Numbered from the stretch's first letter, positions 1 through 6,728 are shown. The stretch: 9,806 nt of DNA from JAMCXS01 sp046705545 (GCA_046705545.1 JBJKQF010000061.1:1-9806); one strand, 5' to 3'. Notes: generated by a model not told the origin, from the letters alone. Numbers and translations: made by a program.

Positions 1-173
1 CCTATGACATGACAGACTGCTTTGACTTCAACCAGGCGCCGAATCCCCCTTTGGTGATCCCGGTTCCTAATCAGCCGCCGGCAAAGGCTGGGAGGCAGAT
101 CAACTTGCCGTATAGTGTCTATCCTCCTTCGGTGCCAATCCCGGGTTATTCCCCGAAAGTGAGACCACAGTAG
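1..173 (+). CDS. C-terminal fragment of a phosphoesterase-like protein (5' end outside window)
   Basis: An open frame enters from the left edge (first full codon at 3) and stops at TAG 171-173, leaving 56 residues. The fragment begins YDMTDCFDFNQAP and continues as a proline-rich tail (NPPLVIPVPNQPP, then YPPSVPIPGYSP) ending KVRPQ. An 'M-T-D-x-F-D-F-x-Q-A-P' element followed by a Pro-rich end is how I remember the C-termini of secreted phosphoesterase / phospholipase C-type proteins (PF04185-like) in Acidobacteria; this is recall of a pattern, not an alignment. The catalytic part is outside the window, so no active-site residue can be checked. A strong hairpin structure begins three bases after the stop. 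It could equally be the tail of another secreted protein. Confidence 0.45.
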   Translation, partial: YDMTDCFDFNQAPNPPLVIPVPNQPPAKAGRQINLPYSVYPPSVPIPGYSPKVRPQ

Positions 174-175
174 CT

Positions 176-280
176 TCCGGGTTAAAGAGGAACTCGCTTC
201 AGAAAGCAACGAGTACCCGGCCTTAAGGAGGCTCGGAAAGGGACGCAACTCAGGAAAGTCCCTTTCGAGCCCCTTCTGGC
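176..280 (+). terminator. Two consecutive hairpins after the first gene; terminator or 3'-UTR structure
   Basis: First hairpin: CCGGGT (about 177-182) pairs with ACCCGG (215-220), enclosing ACTC/GAGT and GCTT/AAGC around a CAGA loop. Second hairpin: 225-244 pairs with 258-275 as an 18-bp stem interrupted by two single-base bulges (A229 and one G at 235/236), with a 13-nt loop at 245-257. Three more pairs (GCC 220-222 with GGC 278-280) can close it, at the cost of the first hairpin's last base. No run of T follows on the + strand, so it is not a textbook intrinsic terminator. The position directly after a stop codon makes a 3'-end or mRNA-stabilising role the simplest reading. Confidence 0.5.
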
Positions 281-581
281 TTCTTGGCCAAATACAATCT
301 CCCGTAGCAGCCTCCCCACTTGCAGGAAGGAATATCTTGGACTGCGTCTGCCAATAACTTGAAGGGCAACGAACTCGAATGGCCCGTTGACTTCTCGCCC
401 CGTACTGCTGAGCGCGTCCAAGACTGCGTCTTCTAGGCGGCGGTTGAGGTTGTCGCCTGCCGATACTTTCAATTGCACGTCCGAATTCCAACGGGCAATG
501 CCAACCTGCGCCTCGATCTCCAGTAGCTATCCTTTTGAGAAGGCGAAGTTGATTTCTCAGGGGAGCTCTGATCACGGTAAA
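281..581. other. Spacer with no gene I can support
   Basis: Between the hairpin structure and the cyclotransferase start I see no convincing coding region on the + strand. On the - strand a frame is open from 526 down to 182. It has no ATG start with a ribosome-binding site, and its distal part runs through the hairpins, so I do not call it. The GGGGAG at 560-565 lies 16 nt before the ATG at 582, too far for a standard ribosome-binding site. No consensus promoter was recognised. Confidence 0.4.
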
Positions 582-1010
582 ATGGAAAAGCAGAAGCAAA
601 CGGAAAGTTTAGTGAACGAGCTGCTTTTTGTTTACGGTACGTTACGGAAGGGATTTCGCGCCCACGACATAATGCGAAGATTCCATGCACGTTTCGTTGC
701 CAACGGGCAGGCTCAGGGGCGGCTTTATGACCTCGGCGATTACCCTGGAGCAAGGGAGAGTTCAAGGAGTGTGGAGCGTGTCCAAGGCGACGTGTATCTT
801 CTCCCGAAGCCCGCGCTGGCTTTTAGGGTCTTAGACGCCTTTGAAGGATACCGGCCGGCGAACCCATCGCTCAGTTTGTATGAGCGCAAGAGAACCATGG
901 TCATGGTTGCCGGTAGAGGCCAGATCGAAGCCTGGATTTATTGGCTTTGTGATGCTCGGGCAAAAGGGCGGCGGATTCCTTCTGGGGACTTCAGCCGGGG
1001 CCGAGGGTGA
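582..1010 (+). CDS. Gamma-glutamylcyclotransferase-like (AIG2/GGCT family) protein
   Basis: The product has 142 residues, the usual size for bacterial AIG2/GGCT-like proteins. Family members release 5-oxoproline from gamma-glutamyl amines or peptides in the cytoplasm. The signature YGTLRKG is at residues 18-24 near the N-terminus and forms the substrate loop. GRLYDLGDYPGA (46-57) matches the conserved 'G.lydlg.yPg' strand, and LDAFEGY (84-90) contains the acidic residue E88 expected to be the catalytic base. The end, W(I)YW...IPSGD, also fits. The start is uncertain: ATG 582 has no close ribosome-binding site, while an in-frame GTG at 612 has GGAAAG four bases upstream and would begin ten residues later, still before the YGTL motif. 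YpdA follows after 65 nt on the same strand, so co-transcription is possible. The true substrate cannot be told from sequence. Confidence 0.85.
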   Translation: MEKQKQTESLVNELLFVYGTLRKGFRAHDIMRRFHARFVANGQAQGRLYDLGDYPGARESSRSVERVQGDVYLLPKPALAFRVLDAFEGYRPANPSLSLYERKRTMVMVAGRGQIEAWIYWLCDARAKGRRIPSGDFSRGRG

Positions 1011-1075
1011 ACTTCTAGAAGTCGCTGAAAGTCAGGGATCCGAAGATTTGTTTTCCGAGGAAGGGAATAGGTCAT

Positions 1076-2074
1076 ATGGAAAATGTTTTGGATGTGTTGG
1101 TGGTGGGAGCGGGCCCAACGGGCCTGGCGTGCGCCATTGAATCGGTTCGTGAGAAGCTCAACACATTGGTCCTGGAAAAGGGCTGTCTGGTTAATTCGCT
1201 TTTCAATTATCCACCGGGTATGACCTTCTTTACGACGCGCGAGCGGCTGGAGATCGGCGACGTTCCTTTCTCCAGCGTTAATGTGAAGCCCACGCGGGCC
1301 GAGGCGCTCGAATATTACCGGCTGGTGTCGGACCTGTTTCACCTGCCGATCCGCTACCAGGAGCGTGTTCTGGATATCCGAAAAGACGCCACGGGGTTCG
1401 AAGTTCAGACGCAGAGCAGCGCTGGAATACGCAACTCCTATAAGTGCCAGAAGGTAATCGTGGCCACCGGCTACTATGACATCCCCAACATGATGGGCAT
1501 TCCGGGAGAGACCCTGCCGAAGGTTTCCCATTACTATGGAGAGGCGCACTCTTCTTATCAGCGAAAAGTTGCGGTGGTTGGCGGAGCGAATTCAGCAGCC
1601 ATCGCGGCCTTGGACCTCTTCCGTCATGGCGCGGAAGTCACACTGGTGCACCGCGAGCCCGAGTTGAGCCGGCACATCAAATACTGGATCCGGCCTGATA
1701 TCGAAAATCGCATCAAGGAAGGTTCGATTCGGGCGTTCCTAGGAGGCGCGCTGAAGGAGATCGTTGAGGACTCGATTTTGGTGGAGACATCCCGGGGTGA
1801 TATCGTCCGGGTTGAGAATGATTTTGTTTATGCCCTCACGGGATACCATCCGGACTTTGACCTTTTGGAGCGCGCGGGGGTGGCGGTCGATGCCAAAACC
1901 TCGCGACCGCAGTGCAACTCCAAGACCCTGGAAAGCAATGTTCCGGGGCTCTATCTGGCGGGTGTACTGATTTCGGGAAGGCATACAAACGAAATTTTCA
2001 TTGAGAACGGCCGCTTCCACGGGAAGCAGATTATCAGTCACATCAAGAAACATTTGCCAGAAGCGCCGCGATAG
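1076..2074 (+). CDS. YpdA-family FAD/NAD(P)H-dependent reductase (putative bacillithiol disulfide reductase)
   Basis: The product has 332 residues and collinear similarity to the YpdA/Bdr family, thioredoxin-reductase-like flavoproteins that recycle bacillithiol disulfide in the cytoplasm. The FAD-binding GAGPTG is at 11-16, followed by EKGCLVNSLFNYP (35-47) and MTFFTTRERLEIG (49-61), both characteristic of the family. The NADPH-binding VVGGANSA is at 167-174 with HR at 192-193. The second FAD motif, LYLAGVLISGRHTNEIFIENG, spans about 292-312. The usual CxxC of thioredoxin reductase is absent, as in YpdA. The cysteine that follows GGGP in Firmicute YpdA (Cys14 in S. aureus) is Thr15 here, so the redox mechanism may differ. 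The start at 1076 is supported by AGGAAGG at 1058-1064. Whether this organism makes bacillithiol cannot be judged from the window. The gene converges on the MBL gene. Confidence 0.9.
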   Translation: MENVLDVLVVGAGPTGLACAIESVREKLNTLVLEKGCLVNSLFNYPPGMTFFTTRERLEIGDVPFSSVNVKPTRAEALEYYRLVSDLFHLPIRYQERVLDIRKDATGFEVQTQSSAGIRNSYKCQKVIVATGYYDIPNMMGIPGETLPKVSHYYGEAHSSYQRKVAVVGGANSAAIAALDLFRHGAEVTLVHREPELSRHIKYWIRPDIENRIKEGSIRAFLGGALKEIVEDSILVETSRGDIVRVENDFVYALTGYHPDFDLLERAGVAVDAKTSRPQCNSKTLESNVPGLYLAGVLISGRHTNEIFIENGRFHGKQIISHIKKHLPEAPR

Positions 2075-2093
2075 ACAACGAACACACAATTCT

Positions 2094-2107
2094 GTCCGTG
2101 GACGGAC
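2094..2107. terminator. Short palindrome in the convergent gap; possible weak bidirectional terminator
   Basis: GTCCGTGGACGGAC can fold as a 5-bp stem (GTCCG/CGGAC) with a TGGA loop. It lies in the 44-nt gap between the converging YpdA and MBL genes. No T-run follows on either strand, so the call rests mainly on position. Confidence 0.3.
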
Positions 2108-2118
2108 GATCGAAACCT

Positions 2119-3066
2119 CTACGCTAAAGCCCACTTGGCCGGACGCGCCCCCGGCAACGGTTTGACATTCCCTAACTGCTCAAGGCGGTCCATGTGTCCC
2201 TTGATAGCGAACATGGCGAAGAATTGCGTCTCTTGCGGCCAATCGCCCATGGCGCTTCCCACGGCGTCGATCAGATCTTTCATGGTGAGGCCGGATGAAT
2301 TCTTGGCCAAGCTTTGCAGGATGGCGCGGTCAGCCGTCTCGACAGTTCGCCGTGATTCAGCCAGGAACTCCTGGATCTCCTCGCCCTGCATGATGGGCCA
2401 GTGTCCCGTATAGAGGGTGTCGATCGGCAGGTGTTCGATGTAGCGGATCGTCGAAAGGTAAGTGTCGATGTGGTAGTAAGTCACCGGAATCGCCATCTCG
2501 CCGGTGGCTTTGGGACACCCGCGCCCATGCACGGCGTCTCCGGAAAATAAGGCTCGCCGCTTGGGATCATAGATTGCCAAATGGCCGCGGGAGTGACCGG
2601 GAACGTGTAGAACTTCCAAAGACCAGTTATCCCGCAGATGAATGGTTTCGCCACCCGTAAAGCAGAGATCCATGCGGCGGTGCTTCCCGGCATCCGGGGA
2701 AGGTTCAGCTTCAAAGCCCACGCCGTGCGCTTCCTGCAAAAAGTTATAGCGATTCAGGTACAAGGTTCCGGGGTCTTCCACCAGTTCTCGGTCGGCCTCG
2801 CCGCAACTGAGCATGGTTTTCGGCGAGATGTTCTTGATTGCGTCGTTTCCTCCCTGATGGTCCAAGTCCGAATGGGTGGTCACCGCCAGGGTCAACTGCT
2901 GGGGCTTGATTTTCAATTTGTCGAAAAACGGGAATATGGTCTTCTCAGGCGTCTCCGCTACCCCGGTATCCACCAGCACGGTATTGTCCCCGACAAAGAG
3001 ATACTGGAAAAGGTTCCGGCCTCCGTAGAGGGATTCAATCCGGTAAACGTTCGGATAAAGTTCCAT
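2119..3066 (-). CDS. Metallo-beta-lactamase-fold hydrolase
   Basis: The product has 315 residues, read on the - strand from ATG 3064-3066, with GGGGAG six bases before the start. The full metal-binding set of the MBL superfamily is present: HxDxDH at 65-70 (H65, D67, D69, H70), H158 in HVPGHSRGH, D177 in SGD, and H222 in YTGHWP. It therefore probably binds two metal ions and hydrolyses an ester, thioester or related bond in the cytoplasm; no signal peptide is seen. A C-terminal extension of about 85 residues, rich in predicted helix, follows the core fold, as in several glyoxalase-II-like or lactonase-like subgroups. The substrate is not predictable. It lies 166 nt downstream of the sulfatase on the same strand and may be transcribed with it. 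The gap has its own 6-bp inverted repeat, so separate control is also possible. Confidence 0.88.
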   Translation of the reverse strand: MELYPNVYRIESLYGGRNLFQYLFVGDNTVLVDTGVAETPEKTIFPFFDKLKIKPQQLTLAVTTHSDLDHQGGNDAIKNISPKTMLSCGEADRELVEDPGTLYLNRYNFLQEAHGVGFEAEPSPDAGKHRRMDLCFTGGETIHLRDNWSLEVLHVPGHSRGHLAIYDPKRRALFSGDAVHGRGCPKATGEMAIPVTYYHIDTYLSTIRYIEHLPIDTLYTGHWPIMQGEEIQEFLAESRRTVETADRAILQSLAKNSSGLTMKDLIDAVGSAMGDWPQETQFFAMFAIKGHMDRLEQLGNVKPLPGARPAKWALA

Positions 3067-3162
3067 GCGAAACTCCCCACAAAGATGTTGTCCTGCTTGA
3101 AGTGCCTCGACATGCCCGGAAGCCCGAGCGGAAACCCATCATAACTTCAACAGGCTTTGCTT

Positions 3163-3185
3163 GACATCCTTTTTTGCCAGATGTC
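3163..3185. repeat. 6-bp inverted repeat between the sulfatase and MBL genes
   Basis: GACATC (3163-3168) and GATGTC (3180-3185) are separated by 11 nt that contain a T6 run. It could be a small operator or hairpin upstream of the MBL gene. A repeat this short is expected by chance several times in a window of this size. Confidence 0.25.
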
Positions 3186-3232
3186 GTCCCACCCGGCAAT
3201 ATTTAGAATTGGCGGCCGTGAGAGCAAGAGCT

Positions 3233-4618
3233 CTACTCGATGAGCATGTCCAACGAAGGCGGCTCGATCGGGGGTGGCAGAAAGTCGTGCGTCTTGACCA
3301 TCCATTGGCTGAGCTTTTCGCGCAGCTTACGGATGGGTCCTGCGTAGCCTGCATCTCCGGCGCGGTTTTCCAGTTCCCAGGGGTCTTTTGCCAGGTCGTA
3401 GAATTCTACTTCCGGACGCGGCTTGCCAAAATACTTCTTGGTTAGTGCGGGGCTCAGTTTTCCGGTATGGTGCAGGTGTTCGATGGAGCGCCAGCTCGGC
3501 GAGCGGGCAATGTCGCTCAGAGGACGGTAGGGAACTTCCGGCAGAAAATTATGGATTAGCTTGTAATGAGTGTCGCGGACGCAGCGGATCAAATCGAGAT
3601 GCGTGTGGTAGTTTCGTTCGGCGTAGATTTCTTTGCGGGGATTGAACGACCTTCCTCGCAATAGACCCAGGAAGCTGCTCCCGTCCATATCGGCAGGAGG
3701 GCGGATGCCCGCCGCCTCGAGCCAAGTGGGAGCCAAATCGATCAGCGACACGAGATGGGAAGAAACGCCGCCGGGTTTGATGTTTCCCGGCCAGCGCGCA
3801 ACCAAGGGAACTTGAAGCCCTGGGTCGTAGAGAGTTCCTTTGGCCCCCGGAAAGGGCATCCCCTGATCGGCGGTAAAGATCAGCAAAGTGTTTTCCGTGA
3901 GACCCTGCTGATCGAGCAGTTCAAGGAATTTTCCGATATGAACGTCCAATCGCTCAATGGCGTCGTAATAGTGGGACAAATCTTTCCGGACCCAGGGACT
4001 ATCCGGAAGGAAGCCTGGAACCATCACCTCCTCCCGGGTGTTGTGCACGGGGAAGCGCTCACCGGGTAGGTAGGGCCGGTGAGGATCATGGTAGCCAACG
4101 TGCAAAAAGAATGGCCGATCCTTGGGGCGGGCCTTGAAAAATGAGTGGATGGGCTGGCTGTGTCCCTGGAAATCCCAGCGCTTCCAGAAAGCGGCTCCTT
4201 GATGAACCTTCTTGAACGCCCCCGTGTAATAGCCTCGACTCTTTAGGTAGCCAAGAATGGTTTTCTGCGAAGTCGGCATGGGAGAGCGGAACCGGGAGGT
4301 TCCGGTCTCATGTGGGGACTCTCCAGTCAAAATAGCCGACCGGCTGGGGCTGCAAGAAGGTGAAGGGGCGAATGCCCGGTCAAATCGCAGACCCTCGCGC
4401 GCCAAGCGGTCGATATTGGGAGTGGCCAGAAACTTGTCCCCGTAGCAGCCTGCGTCCGGATAGCTTTGATCGTCAGAAATCAAGAACACAAGGTTTGGAA
4501 GGGATCTTTTCCCCGGGCCTGCAGACTCGGGCAGGGAAGAGGCTGTCCGGGAATGGCTCAACACGGTGGCGCCGCCCAATCCGTAACTCATGTTCTTGAT
4601 GAATTTTCTGCGGTTCAT
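3233..4618 (-). CDS. Tat-exported formylglycine-dependent sulfatase (heparan N-sulfatase/SGSH-like)
   Basis: The product has 461 residues from ATG 4616-4618, which has GGGAGGT three bases upstream. The N-terminus NRRKFIK, followed by a Gly/Ala-rich stretch (12-20), is a twin-arginine signal, so a periplasmic or exported enzyme is likely. Core features are the metal-binding SDD at 48-50; C89-S-P-S-R93, the C-x-P-S-R site where Cys becomes formylglycine; K137 and H139 in FKKVH; HVGYHDPHRP at 173-182; and TADQGMPFPGAKG at 249-261. The HDPH and MPFPGAK...LYDPG blocks resemble the N-sulfoglucosamine sulfohydrolase branch, so a sulfated glycan or glycan fragment is the likely substrate. Gln252 replaces the usual His or Asn after the metal-ligand Asp. 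No maturation enzyme is in the window. An in-frame upstream extension to 5044 is rejected because its composition is unlike a protein and it lies before the Tat signal. Confidence 0.92.
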   Translation of the reverse strand: MNRRKFIKNMSYGLGGATVLSHSRTASSLPESAGPGKRSLPNLVFLISDDQSYPDAGCYGDKFLATPNIDRLAREGLRFDRAFAPSPSCSPSRSAILTGESPHETGTSRFRSPMPTSQKTILGYLKSRGYYTGAFKKVHQGAAFWKRWDFQGHSQPIHSFFKARPKDRPFFLHVGYHDPHRPYLPGERFPVHNTREEVMVPGFLPDSPWVRKDLSHYYDAIERLDVHIGKFLELLDQQGLTENTLLIFTADQGMPFPGAKGTLYDPGLQVPLVARWPGNIKPGGVSSHLVSLIDLAPTWLEAAGIRPPADMDGSSFLGLLRGRSFNPRKEIYAERNYHTHLDLIRCVRDTHYKLIHNFLPEVPYRPLSDIARSPSWRSIEHLHHTGKLSPALTKKYFGKPRPEVEFYDLAKDPWELENRAGDAGYAGPIRKLREKLSQWMVKTHDFLPPPIEPPSLDMLIE

Positions 4619-4792
4619 TTTACCTCCCGACGATCTTGAATTTTGCGCGCATGCCCCACGCGCCGCTCGAAAGGAAAACCTGAGGAATTTGGGACCCGGT
4701 CGAACGGGCAGGTGCCAACTGTCCGGGCTCCATGGGTAACCTTTCAAGTTATGACACGATGGGAAAAGATGAAAGAATTTTCTCAAAGGTGC

Positions 4793-4824
4793 GGTCGAGA
4801 GGGGCTGTTTCAGTGATCTCGACC
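4793..4824. promoter_or_regulatory. 8-bp inverted repeat upstream of the sulfatase; possible operator
   Basis: GGTCGAGA (4793-4800) and TCTCGACC (4817-4824) are perfect inverted copies separated by 16 nt, about 175-206 nt upstream of the sulfatase start. Two or three such repeats are expected by chance in this length of DNA, so the position between divergent genes is the main argument. Confidence 0.25.
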
Positions 4825-5173
4825 CGATTTTTGAACCTGCAGCGATTGCGTGTCGTCTGGAATTTCCGGAAAATCGGTGCGTCAACTCAAGAAAGATAAT
4901 GCGCGATTCCCGGGACACGGTCTTCCCCTGCGAGCCCGATTTGCCAAAGCCGCAGCATAAGTTATGCCTAATCAACTCGTTAGGATGGTGAGTAGAATTG
5001 TTCAAAGTTGTGGTTCCTGGCATGTAAATTGCACAAGAAAACATTCGCAGGCTGCAATATGCCTGAGGTCTGTGCTGTCCTCATAAGTGCTGCTGGGGGA
5101 ATGCGGCCCGAAGTTCGGGAGCCACCTTGGTGTCTGGGATTCACATCCCCGGAAGTGTGGGCGTGAGGCACAG

Positions 5174-5209
5174 CGGGTTCTCTGTTCTCGCGCTGCGAGA
5201 GTGGACCCG
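5174..5209. repeat. Long hairpin upstream of the glycosyltransferase
   Basis: CGGGTTC (5174-5180) pairs with GGACCCG (5203-5209), and TTCTCGC (5185-5191) pairs with GCGAGAG (5195-5201). That gives 14 pairs, including two G-U, with a 4:1 internal loop and a GCT apical loop. It lies 139 nt before the ATG at 5348. It could be a leader-RNA structure, or a terminator for something read through the spacer; no T-run follows. Confidence 0.4.
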
Positions 5210-5347
5210 AGGATGGAGGTTTTTAGCAGCCTCTGCAAGCCCATTCAAGGAACCGCTTGGGGTTGCCGCGAGCGTTACCCGTCAAATTGCTTAGTGCTGC
5301 CGTGAACTGACTGAAACTCATAGCGGAGCTGATCGGAAAATAGGCTT

Positions 5348-6655
5348 ATGGAAAAACGCACACTAGAGGAAGAATCGATTTGCCAGCAGGAGGAGAAGGG
5401 AGTGGGGAGTGGGTGTCATGGCACTCTACGCGCGAGTTTTATTTGCTGTCCGTTCAAGACGCCTTTTGGCTCATATGGATCCGCGCTCAAGGCTGCGATT
5501 GAGAAGAAAACCGGAACTTCCGTGCAATGGGTGGCGTCCAATTGCGGCTGCCCGGATCCTAGGGCAGTAAAAAGATTATTCCACGCCGCTGATTGCGATA
5601 ACTTTGAAATGCCTTGTCCAAGGGATTTTGCACCGCACCGTCGTGCCGCGGTCCGCCGAGAGTCAGTAGTTTCCAAGACCACGCCAACCAAGAAGAAGAG
5701 GTTGAAGGGCCATGTGCGCAAAGCGCTGGGGACTGTACTCTATTACTTTCGCGCTAAGCGGTATTCAAAACTATCGAAGAGTGCGAATGTGGCCCACTTT
5801 CAGCAGAGTCTGGAGTCCTACGGGGCGAAAGCTGTCTTCCACTGGCTGAATCTGCCTTCGAATGCGGTCCGAGTTGTAACGGTTCATGAACTCGATCCCG
5901 ATCAAGTCGAGAAACCCGAATCAAATCGAACTTATAACCGCGCAGATGCTGTCATTGTGCATTGCGACGAAATGAAGAGAAGCCTCGTCCGCATGAATGT
6001 TCAAGAAGATAAGGTCCACGTCGTATTGCATGGCACGAAGATACCTCCCGCGCCGCCGGACGGCCGTCGGGAGGGAATTATCTTCTATGGCAGCTACTCT
6101 TTATTGAGCCACAAAGGCCTGGAAACATTGTTCAAGGCCATGTCCATTATTGAGCAGCGAATGGGGACAAATGCACCGGTCTTGAAAATACATGGATACT
6201 ATAGCCAGACGCTGCGCAAGGAAGCGACTCGGCTGGCGGAAAAATACGGCATTGCCAATAAGATTGCTTGGCTTGACTACCTGTCGGACGAGGACACTAT
6301 CAACGCTTACCAGCATTCTCAGGTATGCGTTCTGCCCTATACGGGGAGTTTTGCTGGTCGCGCGGCGTCCGTTGCGGCTGCTTGCCAATTGCCGGTGGTA
6401 GCAACTAGAAAAGCCGGGCTTCCCGATCATCTCGGCGAGGCTGGAGTTTGGGTTGAGGAGAACAACCCCGAGCAACTGGCAGAACAGGTCATAGAACTAC
6501 TCGGAAACGAGTCCCTGAGGAGGGAAATTGGAAGCAGACTCCTAAAGCGGGCGCAAAAGTTTCTGAGCTGGGACGTCATCGCAGAGCGCACGCTGGAAAT
6601 CTACGAGCAGTCAGCTAAGAAAAAGGAAAGCTCTGCGCCCCGGGCTGCGGCTTAA
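5348..6655 (+). CDS. GT4-like glycosyltransferase with cysteine-rich N-terminus
   Basis: The product has 435 residues, probably a cytoplasmic GT-B fold retaining glycosyltransferase that moves a sugar from a nucleotide donor onto a lipid-linked or polysaccharide acceptor. The N-terminal acceptor domain (about 30-220) includes FHWLNLP (164-170) and VVTVHELDPDQ (176-186). The C-terminal donor domain contains VVLHGTKIPP (225-234), SHKGLETLFKAM (254-265) and LPVVATRKAGLPDHLGEAGVWV (in 348-369). Both glutamates of the usual GT4 E-x7-E motif are replaced (S334 and V342 by alignment to PVVAT). Eight cysteines lie in the first 90 residues, four of them spaced C66-x-C68-x14-C83-x6-C90. The start is uncertain: ATG 5348 lacks a good ribosome-binding site, while GTG 5402 sits eight bases after AGGAGG and would drop 18 residues. 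A FemAB-like gene downstream suggests a surface-polysaccharide setting. Confidence 0.87.
   Translation: MEKRTLEEESICQQEEKGVGSGCHGTLRASFICCPFKTPFGSYGSALKAAIEKKTGTSVQWVASNCGCPDPRAVKRLFHAADCDNFEMPCPRDFAPHRRAAVRRESVVSKTTPTKKKRLKGHVRKALGTVLYYFRAKRYSKLSKSANVAHFQQSLESYGAKAVFHWLNLPSNAVRVVTVHELDPDQVEKPESNRTYNRADAVIVHCDEMKRSLVRMNVQEDKVHVVLHGTKIPPAPPDGRREGIIFYGSYSLLSHKGLETLFKAMSIIEQRMGTNAPVLKIHGYYSQTLRKEATRLAEKYGIANKIAWLDYLSDEDTINAYQHSQVCVLPYTGSFAGRAASVAAACQLPVVATRKAGLPDHLGEAGVWVEENNPEQLAEQVIELLGNESLRREIGSRLLKRAQKFLSWDVIAERTLEIYEQSAKKKESSAPRAAA
5388..5404 (+). promoter_or_regulatory. Strong Shine-Dalgarno before an in-frame GTG inside the glycosyltransferase frame
   Basis: AGGAGG at 5388-5393 is followed after 8 nt by GTG 5402-5404, in frame with the glycosyltransferase (codon 19). 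Sequence and spacing are near ideal, better than anything before the ATG at 5348. The residues removed (Glu/Lys-rich) are not part of the recognisable fold, so this may be the real start. Confidence 0.5.
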
Positions 6656-6728
6656 AACGCCGGACAATATGCAGCACGAGCGTGACTTGAACGGATCGGA
6701 ATAGCAGTTTGGGACATTAGGATATTTA

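Larger units (their letters stand above)
4619..5347. other. 729-nt divergent spacer with inverted repeats, no convincing gene
   Basis: This region separates the leftward sulfatase from the rightward glycosyltransferase and so must hold both promoters, but I recognise no consensus -35/-10 pair. Short open frames on both strands (for example 5087-5305 + and 5002-5244 -) have no family resemblance, good start site or supporting context. What stands out is structure: an inverted repeat at 4793-4824, three copies of CCGATTT in two orientations between 4824 and 4942, and a long hairpin at 5174-5209. Confidence 0.5.

Noticed and set aside
251..275. AGGAAAGTCC within the hairpin region, recalling the conserved RNase P RNA segment
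   Set aside because: Only this short match is present; the rest of the RNase P RNA core is absent and the bases are part of a simple hairpin.
182..526. A - strand frame open for 115 codons, reading like a plausible protein in its first half
   Set aside because: No ATG with a ribosome-binding site, no recognisable family, and the distal part is the antisense of a strong two-hairpin structure. A protein search finding conserved homologues would reverse this.
938..1549. Long - strand frame of 203 codons opposite the YpdA gene
   Set aside because: It is antisense to a clearly real gene, starts without context and matches no family.
4619..5044. 142-codon upstream in-frame extension of the sulfatase
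   Set aside because: The Tat signal and ribosome-binding site begin at 4618; the extension has non-protein-like composition and no domain.
5087..5305. 72-codon + strand frame in the divergent spacer
   Set aside because: No ribosome-binding site or homology, and it runs through the 5174-5209 hairpin; open by chance in GC-rich DNA.
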